A stretch of DNA of 64,000 bases, from assembly GCF_900119825.1 (NCBI RefSeq), contig NZ_FPKR01000005.1:231549-295548 (forward strand), given 5' to 3'. Shown here one piece after another: positions 1 through 8,411 of the stretch. Under the pieces are notes generated by a model. It searched no databases. It was not told where the DNA came from and saw nothing but the letters and a program-made list of their open reading frames with translations. Origin of the DNA: Chitinimonas taiwanensis DSM 18899 (GTDB taxonomy: Bacteria; Pseudomonadota; Gammaproteobacteria; Burkholderiales; Chitinimonadaceae). The position numbers and the translations under genes were made by a program. Position 1 is the first letter of the stretch. Each line of letters starts with the position of its first letter.

Positions 1-266
1 GCCTGTTCATGTGCCACGACTACCCGCCGGCCAGCCGTGCTCCGGCCTGGCAGAGCACGGTGGCCGAACAGCGCGCCAGCAATATCCACCTGCATGATGG
101 CGTAGACGAGGCAAGCTTCGTGGCCATGCGCGAGGCACGCGACCGCGGCCTGGGCATGCCGGTGCTGATCCTGCCGGCCATCCAGATCAATATCCGCGCC
201 GGCGCGCTGCCGCCGGCCGATAGCAATGGCGTGCACTATCTGCGCATTCCGCTTAACCAGCTTTAG
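1..266 (+). CDS. MBL-fold metallo-hydrolase, C-terminal part (partial)
   Basis: Only the last 88 codons are present; the reading frame is already open at base 3 and the gene begins before the window. The tail (HDYPP, STVAEQRA, ILPA, NIRAG, LPPA, IPLNQL) resembles the C-terminus of Blh/ETHE1-like metallo-beta-lactamase-fold hydrolases. Related family members oxidise persulfides (glutathione persulfide dioxygenase). The metal-binding HxHxDH motif would lie upstream and cannot be checked. Its nearness to an ArsR regulator, a rhodanese and a DUF2892 protein fits a sulfide/persulfide detoxification role, which is inference. It converges on the gene at 342-1604. Confidence 0.7.
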   Translation, partial: LFMCHDYPPASRAPAWQSTVAEQRASNIHLHDGVDEASFVAMREARDRGLGMPVLILPAIQINIRAGALPPADSNGVHYLRIPLNQL

Positions 267-341
267 GGAAGCGCTGCAAAAGGTGGAAACCTGAAGCTTC
301 AGTTCACCACCCGGCAAAGCCGGGCGCTTAGGCCTGCGGCA

Positions 342-1604
342 TCAGCGCAGATACAGCAGGCCAAGCAAGGCCAGCGCCACCAGCACCGAGGCCAGCATGG
401 GCGGCAAGACCCGTCGCCCGAAGGCGGCGCCGCCCAGGCTAAAGGCGAGCGTGAGCTTGAAGGCAGTATTGGCCAGCAGGGCCAGCACGATGGCGGTCAG
501 CGCCAGCTGGGCCGATAGCGTCTGCTGTGCATACATTTGCAGGCTGGACAGCGTGATCGCATCCACATCGGTCAGACCGCTGGCCAGCGCCACCAGATAG
601 AGCCCTCCCCGCCCGGCGATATCGGTCAGCCAGGCTGCCGCCAGCAGCACCACGCTATACAGCGCGGCAAAACCGAGTGCCTGGCGCAGCTCAGTCGGGT
701 TGCGACCGCTGGGCAAGACCACCTGCTCGTCACCACTGCGCAAGAGCGGCCAGGCCGCCAAGAGGCCGGCCAGCAAACCACCGCCCATCAGCACAGCCAG
801 ATCGCGCGCGAGGCTGGGCGCGGCTATCGCCCCCACCAGGGCCAGGCGCGCCAGAACAGTCAGATTGGCCAGCACCACCACCGTGGCACGGAAGGTGGCC
901 GCCCCACCCTGCGCACGTGCCTCGCGCGCGTGCAGCATGGTGGTGGCGGTGCTCGACACCAGCCCGCCCAGCACGCCGGCGATGCGCGCACCCAGCTGGC
1001 TGCCCAGGCTGCGCAGTAGCAGATAGCCGGCCAGGCCCACGCCCGAAATCAGCACCACCATCAACCAGGTGCGATAAGGGTTGAAGGCCGCATACGGGCC
1101 GTACTGGCGGTCGGGCAGGATGGGCAGGATGACCAGGCTCAGCACACAGAACTGCAGTATCGAGCGCACCTCCTCGGCACTGAAGCGGCGCGCGAAACCG
1201 GCCAGCTCAGTCTTGAAGTGCAGCAGCACCACGCTGGCGATGGCCAGCATCACCGCCAGCGTGCGCTCGCCCAGCCAGCACAGCACGCCCAGACCAAAGC
1301 AGAGCAGCAGCGCCACTTCGGTGGTGGTGCCCGGATCGGCCTGGGCGCTGCCGCGTACACGATAGGCATTGATGATGGCCGCCGCCACGGCCAACCAGGC
1401 GGCCACCACCAGCCAGGGGTTGGCCAAGCGCTCGGCCAGCAGCGCGCTCAGCGTGCCGAGCATGGCGGTTAGCGCAAAGGTACGTACGCCGGCCAGCGCG
1501 GCCGGGCTGCGCTCGCGCTCCAAGCCGAGCAGAAAGCCGAGCGCCAGGCTGGTGGCAAAGGCGCTCAAGGCCTCCAGTGGCAGATGGGTGGGCAGCCAGT
1601 TCAT
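342..1604 (-). CDS. MgtC/SapB and DUF4010 family membrane protein
   Basis: This 420-residue, strongly hydrophobic protein has an MgtC/SapB-like N-terminal half (about residues 10-150, with GFLLGLERER and RTFALTAMLG) followed by a DUF4010 half (about 180-400). It should be an inner-membrane protein with roughly a dozen helices. MgtC relatives are linked to magnesium limitation and ATP-synthase control, but the DUF4010 form has no settled function. The ATG at 1604 has AGGA about 8 bases upstream. It follows the ArsR gene on the same strand after 63 bases, so the two are probably co-transcribed. The family call is secure; the substrate is unknown. Confidence 0.8.
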   Translation of the reverse strand: MNWLPTHLPLEALSAFATSLALGFLLGLERERSPAALAGVRTFALTAMLGTLSALLAERLANPWLVVAAWLAVAAAIINAYRVRGSAQADPGTTTEVALLLCFGLGVLCWLGERTLAVMLAIASVVLLHFKTELAGFARRFSAEEVRSILQFCVLSLVILPILPDRQYGPYAAFNPYRTWLMVVLISGVGLAGYLLLRSLGSQLGARIAGVLGGLVSSTATTMLHAREARAQGGAATFRATVVVLANLTVLARLALVGAIAAPSLARDLAVLMGGGLLAGLLAAWPLLRSGDEQVVLPSGRNPTELRQALGFAALYSVVLLAAAWLTDIAGRGGLYLVALASGLTDVDAITLSSLQMYAQQTLSAQLALTAIVLALLANTAFKLTLAFSLGGAAFGRRVLPPMLASVLVALALLGLLYLR

Positions 1605-1667
1605 GCAGGCATCCTGTAACCGTGGGGCAGCGCCGCGCCAGCCGCATGTCGGGCTGGCGCGCGCACA

Positions 1668-2021
1668 CTATTCGAAAGCCGAGGCCTGCGCCTCGAAGCG
1701 GCGCGCGATGCTGCCGCAGACCAGATCACACAGCGCATAGATATTCGCGTCGGCAATCCGGTAGTAGACGCTGGTGCCGCGCCCCTCGCGCACCACCATG
1801 CCGTTCTTGGCCAGCAGGGCCAGGTGGCGCGAGATATTCGCCGTGGTCGAGCCGCACAGCTGGGCGATCTCGCCCACATTGTGTTCACGCTCGCGCAGCA
1901 GATTCAGGATGCGCAGCCGATTCGGCTCGGCCAGGGCCTGAAAGTAATGCGCCACCTGCTCGAGCGCCTGATCGGACAAACCTTCCATAGCCTTGCATGC
2001 CTTGATTGTCGGGATGCGCAT
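1668..2021 (-). CDS. ArsR/SmtB family transcriptional repressor
   Basis: This 117-residue winged-helix protein shows LAEPNRLRILNLL, the recognition helix STTANISRHLALL and the wing region VREGRGTSVYYRI. It has a Cys just before the recognition helix (AQLCGS) and a CDLVC pair in the C-terminal helix. Cysteine-based sensing of sulfur or oxidant species is therefore possible, as in BigR/SqrR relatives; this is inference. I chose the ATG at 2021 because AAGG lies about 7 bases upstream. A longer reading from 2063 would start close to the operator and lacks a ribosome site. It is divergent from the RND operon, and the palindrome at 2071-2092 lies between them. Confidence 0.85.
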   Translation of the reverse strand: MRIPTIKACKAMEGLSDQALEQVAHYFQALAEPNRLRILNLLREREHNVGEIAQLCGSTTANISRHLALLAKNGMVVREGRGTSVYYRIADANIYALCDLVCGSIARRFEAQASAFE

Positions 2022-2065
2022 GATGATGCCTTGTCGGGCAGGGCTTGCCCATTGAATTTGCATGA

Positions 2066-2094
2066 TTGACTATTTGCATAATTACGCAAATAAT
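2066..2094 (+). promoter_or_regulatory. Pump promoter with ArsR-type operator in its spacer
   Basis: TTGACT (2066-2071) and AATAAT (2089-2094) are separated by 17 bases and each matches its sigma70 consensus at five of six positions. An inverted repeat, TATTTGC (2071-2077) and GCAAATA (2086-2092), has perfect 7-base arms 8 bases apart. It covers the end of the -35, the whole spacer and part of the -10. A dimer bound there would block RNA polymerase. Binding by the adjacent ArsR protein is inference from position and symmetry. Confidence 0.75.
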
Positions 2095-2141
2095 AAATTG
2101 AAATCACTGAGCCGTCTGCCCTTTTCTTGCCGGAGTCCATC

Positions 2142-3173
2142 GTGCCCCTGACGCGTCTGATCAATCTACCCGCCCTGCTGATCGCCAGCCTCTGCCTGGT
2201 CAGCCAGGCCGCGCCGCTACGCAGCGCACCGGTACGCGCCGATGGGGCGGCTGGCCAGCTGGTGGCGGAAGGCGTGGTGGAAGCGCTGCGACATAGCGTG
2301 CTAGCCGCCCAGGTGGCTGGCGTGGTCAGCCAGCTGCCAGTCAAGGCCGGCGACACCGTGCAAGCCGGCCAGCTGCTGGTGCGCATCGACGCACGCGCGG
2401 CTGAGCAGAACGCGGCTGCCAGTGGCGCCCAGGCCGAGGCGGCCCGTGCGGCACTCGAGGTGGCGCAGAAGGACTACGAGCGCCAAAGGCAGCTGTTCCA
2501 CAAACAGTTCATCAGTGCGGCCGCCATGGATTGGGCCGAGTCGCAGTTCAAGGCCGCACGCGCCCAGGCCCAGGCCCAGCTGGCCGCCGCCGGCGCGGCG
2601 CGCACCCAGTCCGGCTTCTATACCCTGAGCGCGCCCTATGCGGGTGTGATTGCCGACGTGCCCGCCAACCCGGGTGAGATGGCGCTGCCCGGCCGCACGC
2701 TGCTGACGCTGTATGACCCCAGCGCGCTGCGGGTCAGCATCAGCCTGCCGCAGAGCAGCCTGGCGAAGCTGGACCGCGCGGCGCCGGTGCGGATCGAATT
2801 CCCCGCCCTGCCCGCCGCACAGCGCTGGCAAACCGCCAGCGCACTGACCGTGTTGCCGACGGCCGACGCGCTGACCCAGACCGTGCAGCTGCGCCTTGCG
2901 CTGCCCCGCAGCGCGCAGCTGAGCCCCGGGCTGTTTGCGCGCGCCTGGCTAAGCAGCAGCGCCAGCGGCGGAACGCGCCTGTATCTGCCGAGCAGCGCGC
3001 TGTTCCGGCGCGGCGATATGCAGCTCGTCTATGTGCTGGATGCGCAGGGCAAGCCACAGCTGCGCCAGGTCAAGCCCGGCCCCAGCCTGGGGGTGGAAAC
3101 CGAAATCCTGGCCGGCCTGCGCCAGGGCGAGCGCGTGGCGCTCGACCCGCTGGCCGCGGCCCAGGTCCGTTAA
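2142..3173 (+). CDS. RND efflux periplasmic adaptor (membrane fusion protein)
   Basis: This 343-residue adaptor links an RND pump to an outer-membrane channel. An N-terminal signal sequence (LINLPALLIASLCLVSQA) is followed by a lipoyl half-motif (VVSQLPVKAGDTVQAGQLLVR), an alpha-helical hairpin rich in Ala and Gln (about residues 85-165), the second lipoyl half (YAGVIADVPANPGEMALPG) and beta-barrel domains. I prefer the GTG at 2142, which has GGAG 6 bases upstream; a TTG at 2127 is in frame but has no ribosome site. It ends 9 bases before the RND gene. No outer-membrane channel gene is present, so a TolC-like partner must be encoded elsewhere. Confidence 0.85.
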   Translation: MPLTRLINLPALLIASLCLVSQAAPLRSAPVRADGAAGQLVAEGVVEALRHSVLAAQVAGVVSQLPVKAGDTVQAGQLLVRIDARAAEQNAAASGAQAEAARAALEVAQKDYERQRQLFHKQFISAAAMDWAESQFKAARAQAQAQLAAAGAARTQSGFYTLSAPYAGVIADVPANPGEMALPGRTLLTLYDPSALRVSISLPQSSLAKLDRAAPVRIEFPALPAAQRWQTASALTVLPTADALTQTVQLRLALPRSAQLSPGLFARAWLSSSASGGTRLYLPSSALFRRGDMQLVYVLDAQGKPQLRQVKPGPSLGVETEILAGLRQGERVALDPLAAAQVR

Positions 3174-3182
3174 GGAGGCCCC

Positions 3183-6100
3183 ATGTCGAATAGCCTGGGT
3201 TTCTCCGGCCGTATCGCCGCCTTCTTCCAGCAGGCGCGCATCACCCCGCTGCTGGCACTGCTGGCTTTCCTGCTCGGCGCCTTCGCCGTGCTGGTCACCC
3301 CGCGCGAGGAAGAGCCGCAGATTGATGTGACCATGGCCAATGTGCTGGTCCCCTTCCCCGGCGCGGGTGCCAAGGAGGTGGAGAACATGGTGGCCACGCC
3401 GGCCGAACAGGTGCTGAGCCAGATCGCCGATGTCGAGCATGTGATGTCGGTATCGCGCCCTGGGCTTGCCGTGCTGACCGTGCAGTTCAAGGTCGGAGTG
3501 CCGCGCAGCGAGGCGCTGGTGCGCCTGCACGACACGTTGTCGGCCAACCGGGACTGGCTGCCCGAGGGTCTGGGCGTTGGCCAGCCGCTGGTCAAGCCCA
3601 AGGGCATTGACGATGTGCCGATTGTCAGCCTGACCCTGTGGAGCCGTCAGGCCGACTATGACGCGCGCCAGCTCGAACAGGTGGCGCATAGCCTGGAGGC
3701 CGATATCAAGCGCGTGCGGGGCACGCGTGAGGTGGGCACGCTGGGCGGGCCAGGCCGAGCCATCCTGATCGCCGTCGACCCTGGCCGGCTGGCCGCCAGC
3801 GAGCTGACCCTGCTTGAGCTGCAGCAGACGCTGCAATCGGCCAATCTGGGCTTGCCCATCGGCGATATCGTCAGCGGCAACCGGACCGTGGCGATCGAGG
3901 CCGGCAGCTTCTTGCACGATGCGCGCGAGGTAGCCGAGCTGGTGGTCGGCGTGCGCCAGGGTCGACCAATCTTTCTGCAGGATGTCGCCAGCGTCAGCGA
4001 TGGCGCGCTGCCGGCAGTGCGCACGGTCTGGCATAGCGAAGCTGGCGCCCAGGGCGGCCGCTACCCGGCCGTGACCCTGCAGATCAGCAAGCAGCCGGGC
4101 CAGAACGCGGTGGCGGTGGCCGATGCCGTGCTGGCGCGGGTGGCCGAGCTGCGCAATACGCTGATCCCGGCCGAGGTCGAAGTGGTGACCACGCGCAATT
4201 ACGGCGCAACCGCCAACGACAAGGCACAGAAGCTGATTCAGAAGCTGCTGTTCGCCACCCTGTCGGTGGTGGCGCTGGTCTTCGTGGCGCTGGGGCGGCG
4301 CGAGGCGGCCATCGTCGGTCTGGCGGTGATCCTGACCCTGACCGTCACTCTGTTCGCCTCCTGGGCCTGGGGCTTCACCCTGAACCGGGTATCACTGTTC
4401 GCGCTGATCTTCTCGATCGGCATCCTGGTCGATGACGCCATCGTGGTGGTGGAGAATATCCATCGCCACCAGCAGCTGTTTCCCGGCAAACCCCTGGCCG
4501 AAATCATCCCCGCCGCGGTGGACGAGGTGGGCGGCCCGACCATTCTGGCCACGCTGACCGTGATCGCCGCCCTGCTGCCAATGGCCTTCGTCAGCGGCCT
4601 GATGGGCCCGTATATGAGCCCGATCCCGATCAATGCCAGCATGGGCATGCTGCTTTCGCTGGCCATCGCCTTCGTGATCACCCCCTGGCTGGCCAGGCTG
4701 TGGAGGAAGGACAGCCATGCCGGCGCGCACGGGCAGCGCCCCAAGCTGGCGCCACTGTTCGAGCGCCTGTTCCGCCCCTTCCTGGATGCGCAGCGCGGCC
4801 AGCGCAACCGCTGGAAGCTGGCGATGGCCGTGGCCGGCCTGGTTGCCCTGTCGCTGGCGCTGCCGGTACTGGGCTGGGTGCAGCTGAAAATGCTGCCCTT
4901 CGACAATAAATCGGAATTCCAGGTGCTGGTGGACATGCCGGCCGGCACGCCGCTGGAAGAGACCACCGCCGTGCTGCAGGCGCTGGGCGAGCATTTACGC
5001 CAGGTGCCCGAGGTCAGTCATTTCCAGTCCTATGCCGGCACAGCCAGCCCGATCAACTTCAATGGTCTGGTGCGTCAGTACTATCTGCGCGCCGGCGGCG
5101 AGCTCGGTGATATCCAGGTCAATCTGGTGGACAAGCAGCAGCGCAATGCACAAAGCCATGCCATCGTCACCCGCCTGCGCCCTGCCCTGCAGGCCATAGG
5201 CCGACGCTACGGCGCGAATGTGAAGCTGGTCGAGGTACCGCCCGGCCCGCCGGTGCTCTCGCCCATCGTGGCGGAAATCTATGGTCCGACCGATGCCGGC
5301 CGCCATCAGGTGGCCAAGGCGGTGCGCGCGGTGTTCGAGCGCAGCGCCGGCGTGGTGGATGTGGACGACAGCAGCAGCGCCGCAGCGCCACGTACCGTGC
5401 TGCTGGTGGATAGACGCAAGGCCGCGCTGCTGGGCATCTCTCAGCAGGCCATCGTGGCCACCTTGCAGGCCGGCCTCGCCGGTAGCAGCGCCACCTATCT
5501 GCACGAGCAGCGCAGTCGGCCCGCGGCGGCCTTGCTGCGCCTGGCGGAAAGCCAGCATGGCAATCTGGATGCCCTGCTGCAGCTACGCGTCAAGCGTGCC
5601 GATGACAGCAGCGTGCCGCTAAGCGAGCTACTGATCCGCAGCGACAGCTTGCGCGAACAGGCGATTCATCATAAGGACGGCCTGCCGGTCCACTATGTGT
5701 TCGGGGATATGGCCGGCAAGATAGACAGCCCGCTGTATGGCATGTTCGCCATGCGCGCGGCCATCGCCCAGATCAACCCACCGGGCGGCGGTCAGATCGA
5801 GGAATTCTTCATCCAGCAGCCGAGCGACCCTTACCGTGGCTTCAGCCTGAAGTGGGACGGTGAGTGGCAGATCACCTATGAGACCTTCCGCGATATGGGC
5901 GCCGCCTACGCGGTGGGCCTGGTACTCATCTATCTGCTGGTGGTCGCGCAGTTCGGCTCCTACCTGACACCGCTGATCATCATGGCGCCCATCCCGCTCA
6001 CCCTGGTCGGCGTCATGCCTGGTCACGCCCTGCTCGGTGCCCAGTACACGGCCACCAGCATGATCGGCATGATCGCCCTGGCCGGCATCATCGTGCGCAA

Positions 6101-6386
6101 TTCCATCCTGCTGGTCGATTTCATCCAGCTGCAGCTGCGCGAAGGCGTGCCGTTCAAAGAGGCCGTGCTCAACTCAGCCATCACCCGTGCCCAGCCGATT
6201 GCGCTGACCGGCCTCGCCGCCATGCTGGGCGCATTCTTCATCCTGGATGACCCGATCTTCAACGGCCTGGCCATCTCGCTGATCTTCGGCATCCTGGTGT
6301 CCACCCTGCTGACCCTGCTGCTGATCCCTCTCTTGTACTACGCGGCCTACCGCAAGCATTACCCGGCAAACCTGCCCAACAACTGA
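3183..6386 (+). CDS. RND (HAE1/AcrB-type) efflux permease
   Basis: This is a 1067-residue proton-driven inner-membrane pump of normal family length. It begins with a helix (LLALLAFLLGAFAVLVTP) and a periplasmic porter domain starting near PREEEPQIDV. The central membrane block includes FSIGILVDDAIVVVENI, with the paired Asp typical of helix 4. A second porter domain precedes the last helices (TSMIGMIALAGIIVRNSILLVDF, split here as family-typical blocks). A strong AAGGAGG lies just upstream of the ATG. It is co-transcribed with the adaptor and DUF2892 genes and presumably repressed by the ArsR protein. The substrate is not evident; the company of sulfur-handling proteins suggests sulfur-derived or thiol-reactive compounds. 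Confidence 0.9.
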   Translation: MSNSLGFSGRIAAFFQQARITPLLALLAFLLGAFAVLVTPREEEPQIDVTMANVLVPFPGAGAKEVENMVATPAEQVLSQIADVEHVMSVSRPGLAVLTVQFKVGVPRSEALVRLHDTLSANRDWLPEGLGVGQPLVKPKGIDDVPIVSLTLWSRQADYDARQLEQVAHSLEADIKRVRGTREVGTLGGPGRAILIAVDPGRLAASELTLLELQQTLQSANLGLPIGDIVSGNRTVAIEAGSFLHDAREVAELVVGVRQGRPIFLQDVASVSDGALPAVRTVWHSEAGAQGGRYPAVTLQISKQPGQNAVAVADAVLARVAELRNTLIPAEVEVVTTRNYGATANDKAQKLIQKLLFATLSVVALVFVALGRREAAIVGLAVILTLTVTLFASWAWGFTLNRVSLFALIFSIGILVDDAIVVVENIHRHQQLFPGKPLAEIIPAAVDEVGGPTILATLTVIAALLPMAFVSGLMGPYMSPIPINASMGMLLSLAIAFVITPWLARLWRKDSHAGAHGQRPKLAPLFERLFRPFLDAQRGQRNRWKLAMAVAGLVALSLALPVLGWVQLKMLPFDNKSEFQVLVDMPAGTPLEETTAVLQALGEHLRQVPEVSHFQSYAGTASPINFNGLVRQYYLRAGGELGDIQVNLVDKQQRNAQSHAIVTRLRPALQAIGRRYGANVKLVEVPPGPPVLSPIVAEIYGPTDAGRHQVAKAVRAVFERSAGVVDVDDSSSAAAPRTVLLVDRRKAALLGISQQAIVATLQAGLAGSSATYLHEQRSRPAAALLRLAESQHGNLDALLQLRVKRADDSSVPLSELLIRSDSLREQAIHHKDGLPVHYVFGDMAGKIDSPLYGMFAMRAAIAQINPPGGGQIEEFFIQQPSDPYRGFSLKWDGEWQITYETFRDMGAAYAVGLVLIYLLVVAQFGSYLTPLIIMAPIPLTLVGVMPGHALLGAQYTATSMIGMIALAGIIVRNSILLVDFIQLQLREGVPFKEAVLNSAITRAQPIALTGLAAMLGAFFILDDPIFNGLAISLIFGILVSTLLTLLLIPLLYYAAYRKHYPANLPNN

Positions 6387-6401
6387 TAAGGAGTCATCAC
6401 C

Positions 6402-6611
6402 ATGAGTACCTGGCAAATCGTGCGCGTCGTCGCTGGCAGTTTCATTCTGCTCAGTCTGGCCCTGGGCATACCGGGCAGCCCGCTCTATGTTTCGCCATGG
6501 TGGCTGGCCTTCACCGCCTTCGTGGGCCTAAACCTGCTGCAAAGCGGCTTCAGCCGCTGGTGCCTGATGGAGACCTTGCTGCGCAAGCTTGGCTTCAAGC
6601 CCGGCTGCTGA
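6402..6611 (+). CDS. DUF2892 (YgaP-type transmembrane) small membrane protein
   Basis: This 69-residue protein has two hydrophobic segments (about residues 7-23 and 30-45) and the terminal pattern SRWCLMETLLRKLG, with Cys and Met placed as in DUF2892/YgaP-like domains. In YgaP this segment anchors a rhodanese to the membrane. Here the rhodanese is a separate gene at 8006-8332, so the two could form a split YgaP; that is inference. The start ATG follows AAGGAG, 15 bases after the pump gene, which makes it the third gene of the operon. Confidence 0.8.
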   Translation: MSTWQIVRVVAGSFILLSLALGIPGSPLYVSPWWLAFTAFVGLNLLQSGFSRWCLMETLLRKLGFKPGC

Positions 6612-6620
6612 GGGGTGGGG

Positions 6621-7433
6621 CTAGGGCTGGGTAGCGGCCAGATGGGCGGCCGCTTCCAGCTGCTGCCAGTCGGGGCTGGCACGTATCCGGCCAATGGCCG
6701 ACCACAGCGCCTCCGCATAGGCGGGATCGTGGTCGCGAAGTGCCGGGCTTAGTGCCAGATAGACATCGGTGAGCAGCAAGGGCGGAGACAGCAGCTCGAT
6801 CTGCGTGCTGAACGCCGACTTGTGCATGAGGCGCAGTGCATCCACTTCCAGCAATACCGCTACTTGGGCGCGGCGCAGTTGCAGCATTTCCAGCATCTGC
6901 TCGGCAAACTTGGGGCCGTCATCGCCGGCCACTCCAAGCTGCTGAAGCCGATCATGCACCACGCGGATGCCCTTGCTGTAGAGGACTGGCGCCTTGAGGC
7001 CGAGCAGTTGCTTGCCATCCCAGCGTATTGCCTCGCCCTTGCGCTGCACCAGTACGAAGCGCACCTGCGCCACGGCACGTTGCGGATCGGGCTGATCACC
7101 GCGTAGGGGAAAGGCCAGCAGGGCACGATGCTCGTCGGTAGCGACCTTGGTTGCCGCGCCGTCGTAAACGCCGGCATTGACGCCACGGCTGCAACGCAGC
7201 GAAGGTGCGACCACGAAGCGCACCGCGCTGCCGAGCTGGCCAGCTGCCCGGCGTATCAGGGTCTGCACGATGCCGTCCCGGTCAGGGTAGCTGAGTGGCG
7301 GCGTGGGCCGGTCGCTGATGCAGATGGTCAGCGTCCTGGCCCTGGCCGCATCGACCGGCGCAAAGACCAGCACGGCAAGCAGCGTGGCCGGCAGCGCTGA
7401 CTTGCAGCAACTACGGAGAAAGTTGGACAGCAT
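6621..7433 (-). CDS. Periplasmic solute-binding-like protein (SBP family 3)
   Basis: About 270 residues with a signal peptide (LPATLLAVLVFAPVDA, cleavage near ARA). The body resembles type-3 amino-acid-type binding proteins (LTICISDRPTPPLSYPDRDG, later LGLKAPVLYSKGIRVV). No transporter permease or ATPase is nearby, so it may be an orphan sensor-type binding protein. It is transcribed against the flanking genes and interrupts the ArsR-linked cluster between the DUF2892 and trxC genes. The start is uncertain: ATG at 7433 or GTG at 7442, neither with a clear ribosome site. The ligand is unknown. Confidence 0.6.
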   Translation of the reverse strand: MLSNFLRSCCKSALPATLLAVLVFAPVDAARARTLTICISDRPTPPLSYPDRDGIVQTLIRRAAGQLGSAVRFVVAPSLRCSRGVNAGVYDGAATKVATDEHRALLAFPLRGDQPDPQRAVAQVRFVLVQRKGEAIRWDGKQLLGLKAPVLYSKGIRVVHDRLQQLGVAGDDGPKFAEQMLEMLQLRRAQVAVLLEVDALRLMHKSAFSTQIELLSPPLLLTDVYLALSPALRDHDPAYAEALWSAIGRIRASPDWQQLEAAAHLAATQP

Positions 7434-7539
7434 CACGGCCACTGGGAAAAGATTCGCTTCAAATTAGGCAAGCACCGGCCGCGCAGCAAGCCAGTGCCGC
7501 TGATATCCGCTGACTCCGCACCGATAAGGACCCCGCATC

Positions 7540-7971
7540 ATGCATCTCGTCTGCCCCCACTGCGCCGCCACCAACCGGGTTGCGGCCGACAAACTGGACG
7601 CCGGCCCCAAATGCGGCAAATGCGCGACGCCGCTGCTGGCGGCCGAGGCGTTTGCGCTCAGTGATCGCGCGCTTCCCCACTATCTGGCCAATACCGAGCT
7701 GCCGGTGCTGATCGACTTCTGGGCCGCCTGGTGCGGGCCCTGCCAGATGATGGCACCGCAGTTCGCCGCAGCGGCCGCCCAGGCGCCCGAGATCCGCTTC
7801 GTGAAAGTGGACAGCGATGCGGCACCAGTGGCCAGCGCGCAATTTGGCATCCGCAGCATTCCCACCTTGCTGCTCTGGCACCAGGGTCGGGAAATCGCCC
7901 GCCAGAGCGGTGTGATGCAGGCCAGCCAGCTACTGGCCTGGGCACGCCAGGCACTGGCCAAGGCCGGCTGA
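7540..7971 (+). CDS. trxC: Thioredoxin 2
   Basis: This 143-residue thiol-disulfide reductase has an N-terminal zinc ribbon (CPHC at residues 5-8 and CGKC at 25-28) and a thioredoxin fold with active site WCGPC (64-68). The cis-proline loop is SIPTLLLW. This matches TrxC, which is known to be stress-inducible and cytoplasmic. It lies 34 bases before the rhodanese gene on the same strand, and a thioredoxin can reduce the persulfide formed on a rhodanese. The rather long gap from the pump operon, with an opposing gene between, suggests its own promoter. Confidence 0.92.
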   Translation: MHLVCPHCAATNRVAADKLDAGPKCGKCATPLLAAEAFALSDRALPHYLANTELPVLIDFWAAWCGPCQMMAPQFAAAAAQAPEIRFVKVDSDAAPVASAQFGIRSIPTLLLWHQGREIARQSGVMQASQLLAWARQALAKAG

Positions 7972-8005
7972 AGCCGACAAATCGTTTCAAACCGAGGAGA
8001 GCCCC

Positions 8006-8332
8006 ATGCGTTGGCTACAGAAACTACTGGGCAGTGAACAGACACTGCCCACCCTGCCCGAGCAGGCGCTATACATCGATGTCCGCTCGCCGGGCGAATA
8101 TGCGGGCGGCCACCTGCCCGGCGCGCTGAACCTGCCGCTTGAGCAGGTAGCGAGCCAGATCGCCACCCAAGCGCCCGATCTCGATCAGCCCATCGTGGTC
8201 TACTGCGCATCCGGCATGCGCTCGGGTCAGGCGCGCGCCGTGCTCTTGCAGCTCGGTTACCGCCAAGTCAGCAATGGCGGCGGTGTAGGCAGCTTGTCGC
8301 TACGTCTGGGCAAACCGTTGCAAAGCTGCTGA
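8006..8332 (+). CDS. Rhodanese-like sulfurtransferase
   Basis: This 108-residue single-domain rhodanese has DVRSPGEYAGGHLPGALNLP and an active-site loop CASGMRS with Cys67. It would carry sulfane sulfur as a cysteine persulfide. There is no signal peptide or membrane segment, so it is cytoplasmic. The ATG is preceded by GAGGAGAG. Downstream of trxC in the same direction, it probably forms a two-gene operon and completes the set of MBL hydrolase, ArsR, DUF2892, thioredoxin and rhodanese seen in persulfide-handling loci. The last residues are atypical (GGGVGSLSLRLG) but the domain is complete. Confidence 0.88.
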   Translation: MRWLQKLLGSEQTLPTLPEQALYIDVRSPGEYAGGHLPGALNLPLEQVASQIATQAPDLDQPIVVYCASGMRSGQARAVLLQLGYRQVSNGGGVGSLSLRLGKPLQSC

Positions 8333-8411
8333 AGCCCTCGCTTTGCGCCCGCAAGCGCGGCGCATACCGCTTACTATTCACCCTATAGCTTGAATAACAC
8401 GGGGATTGGAC

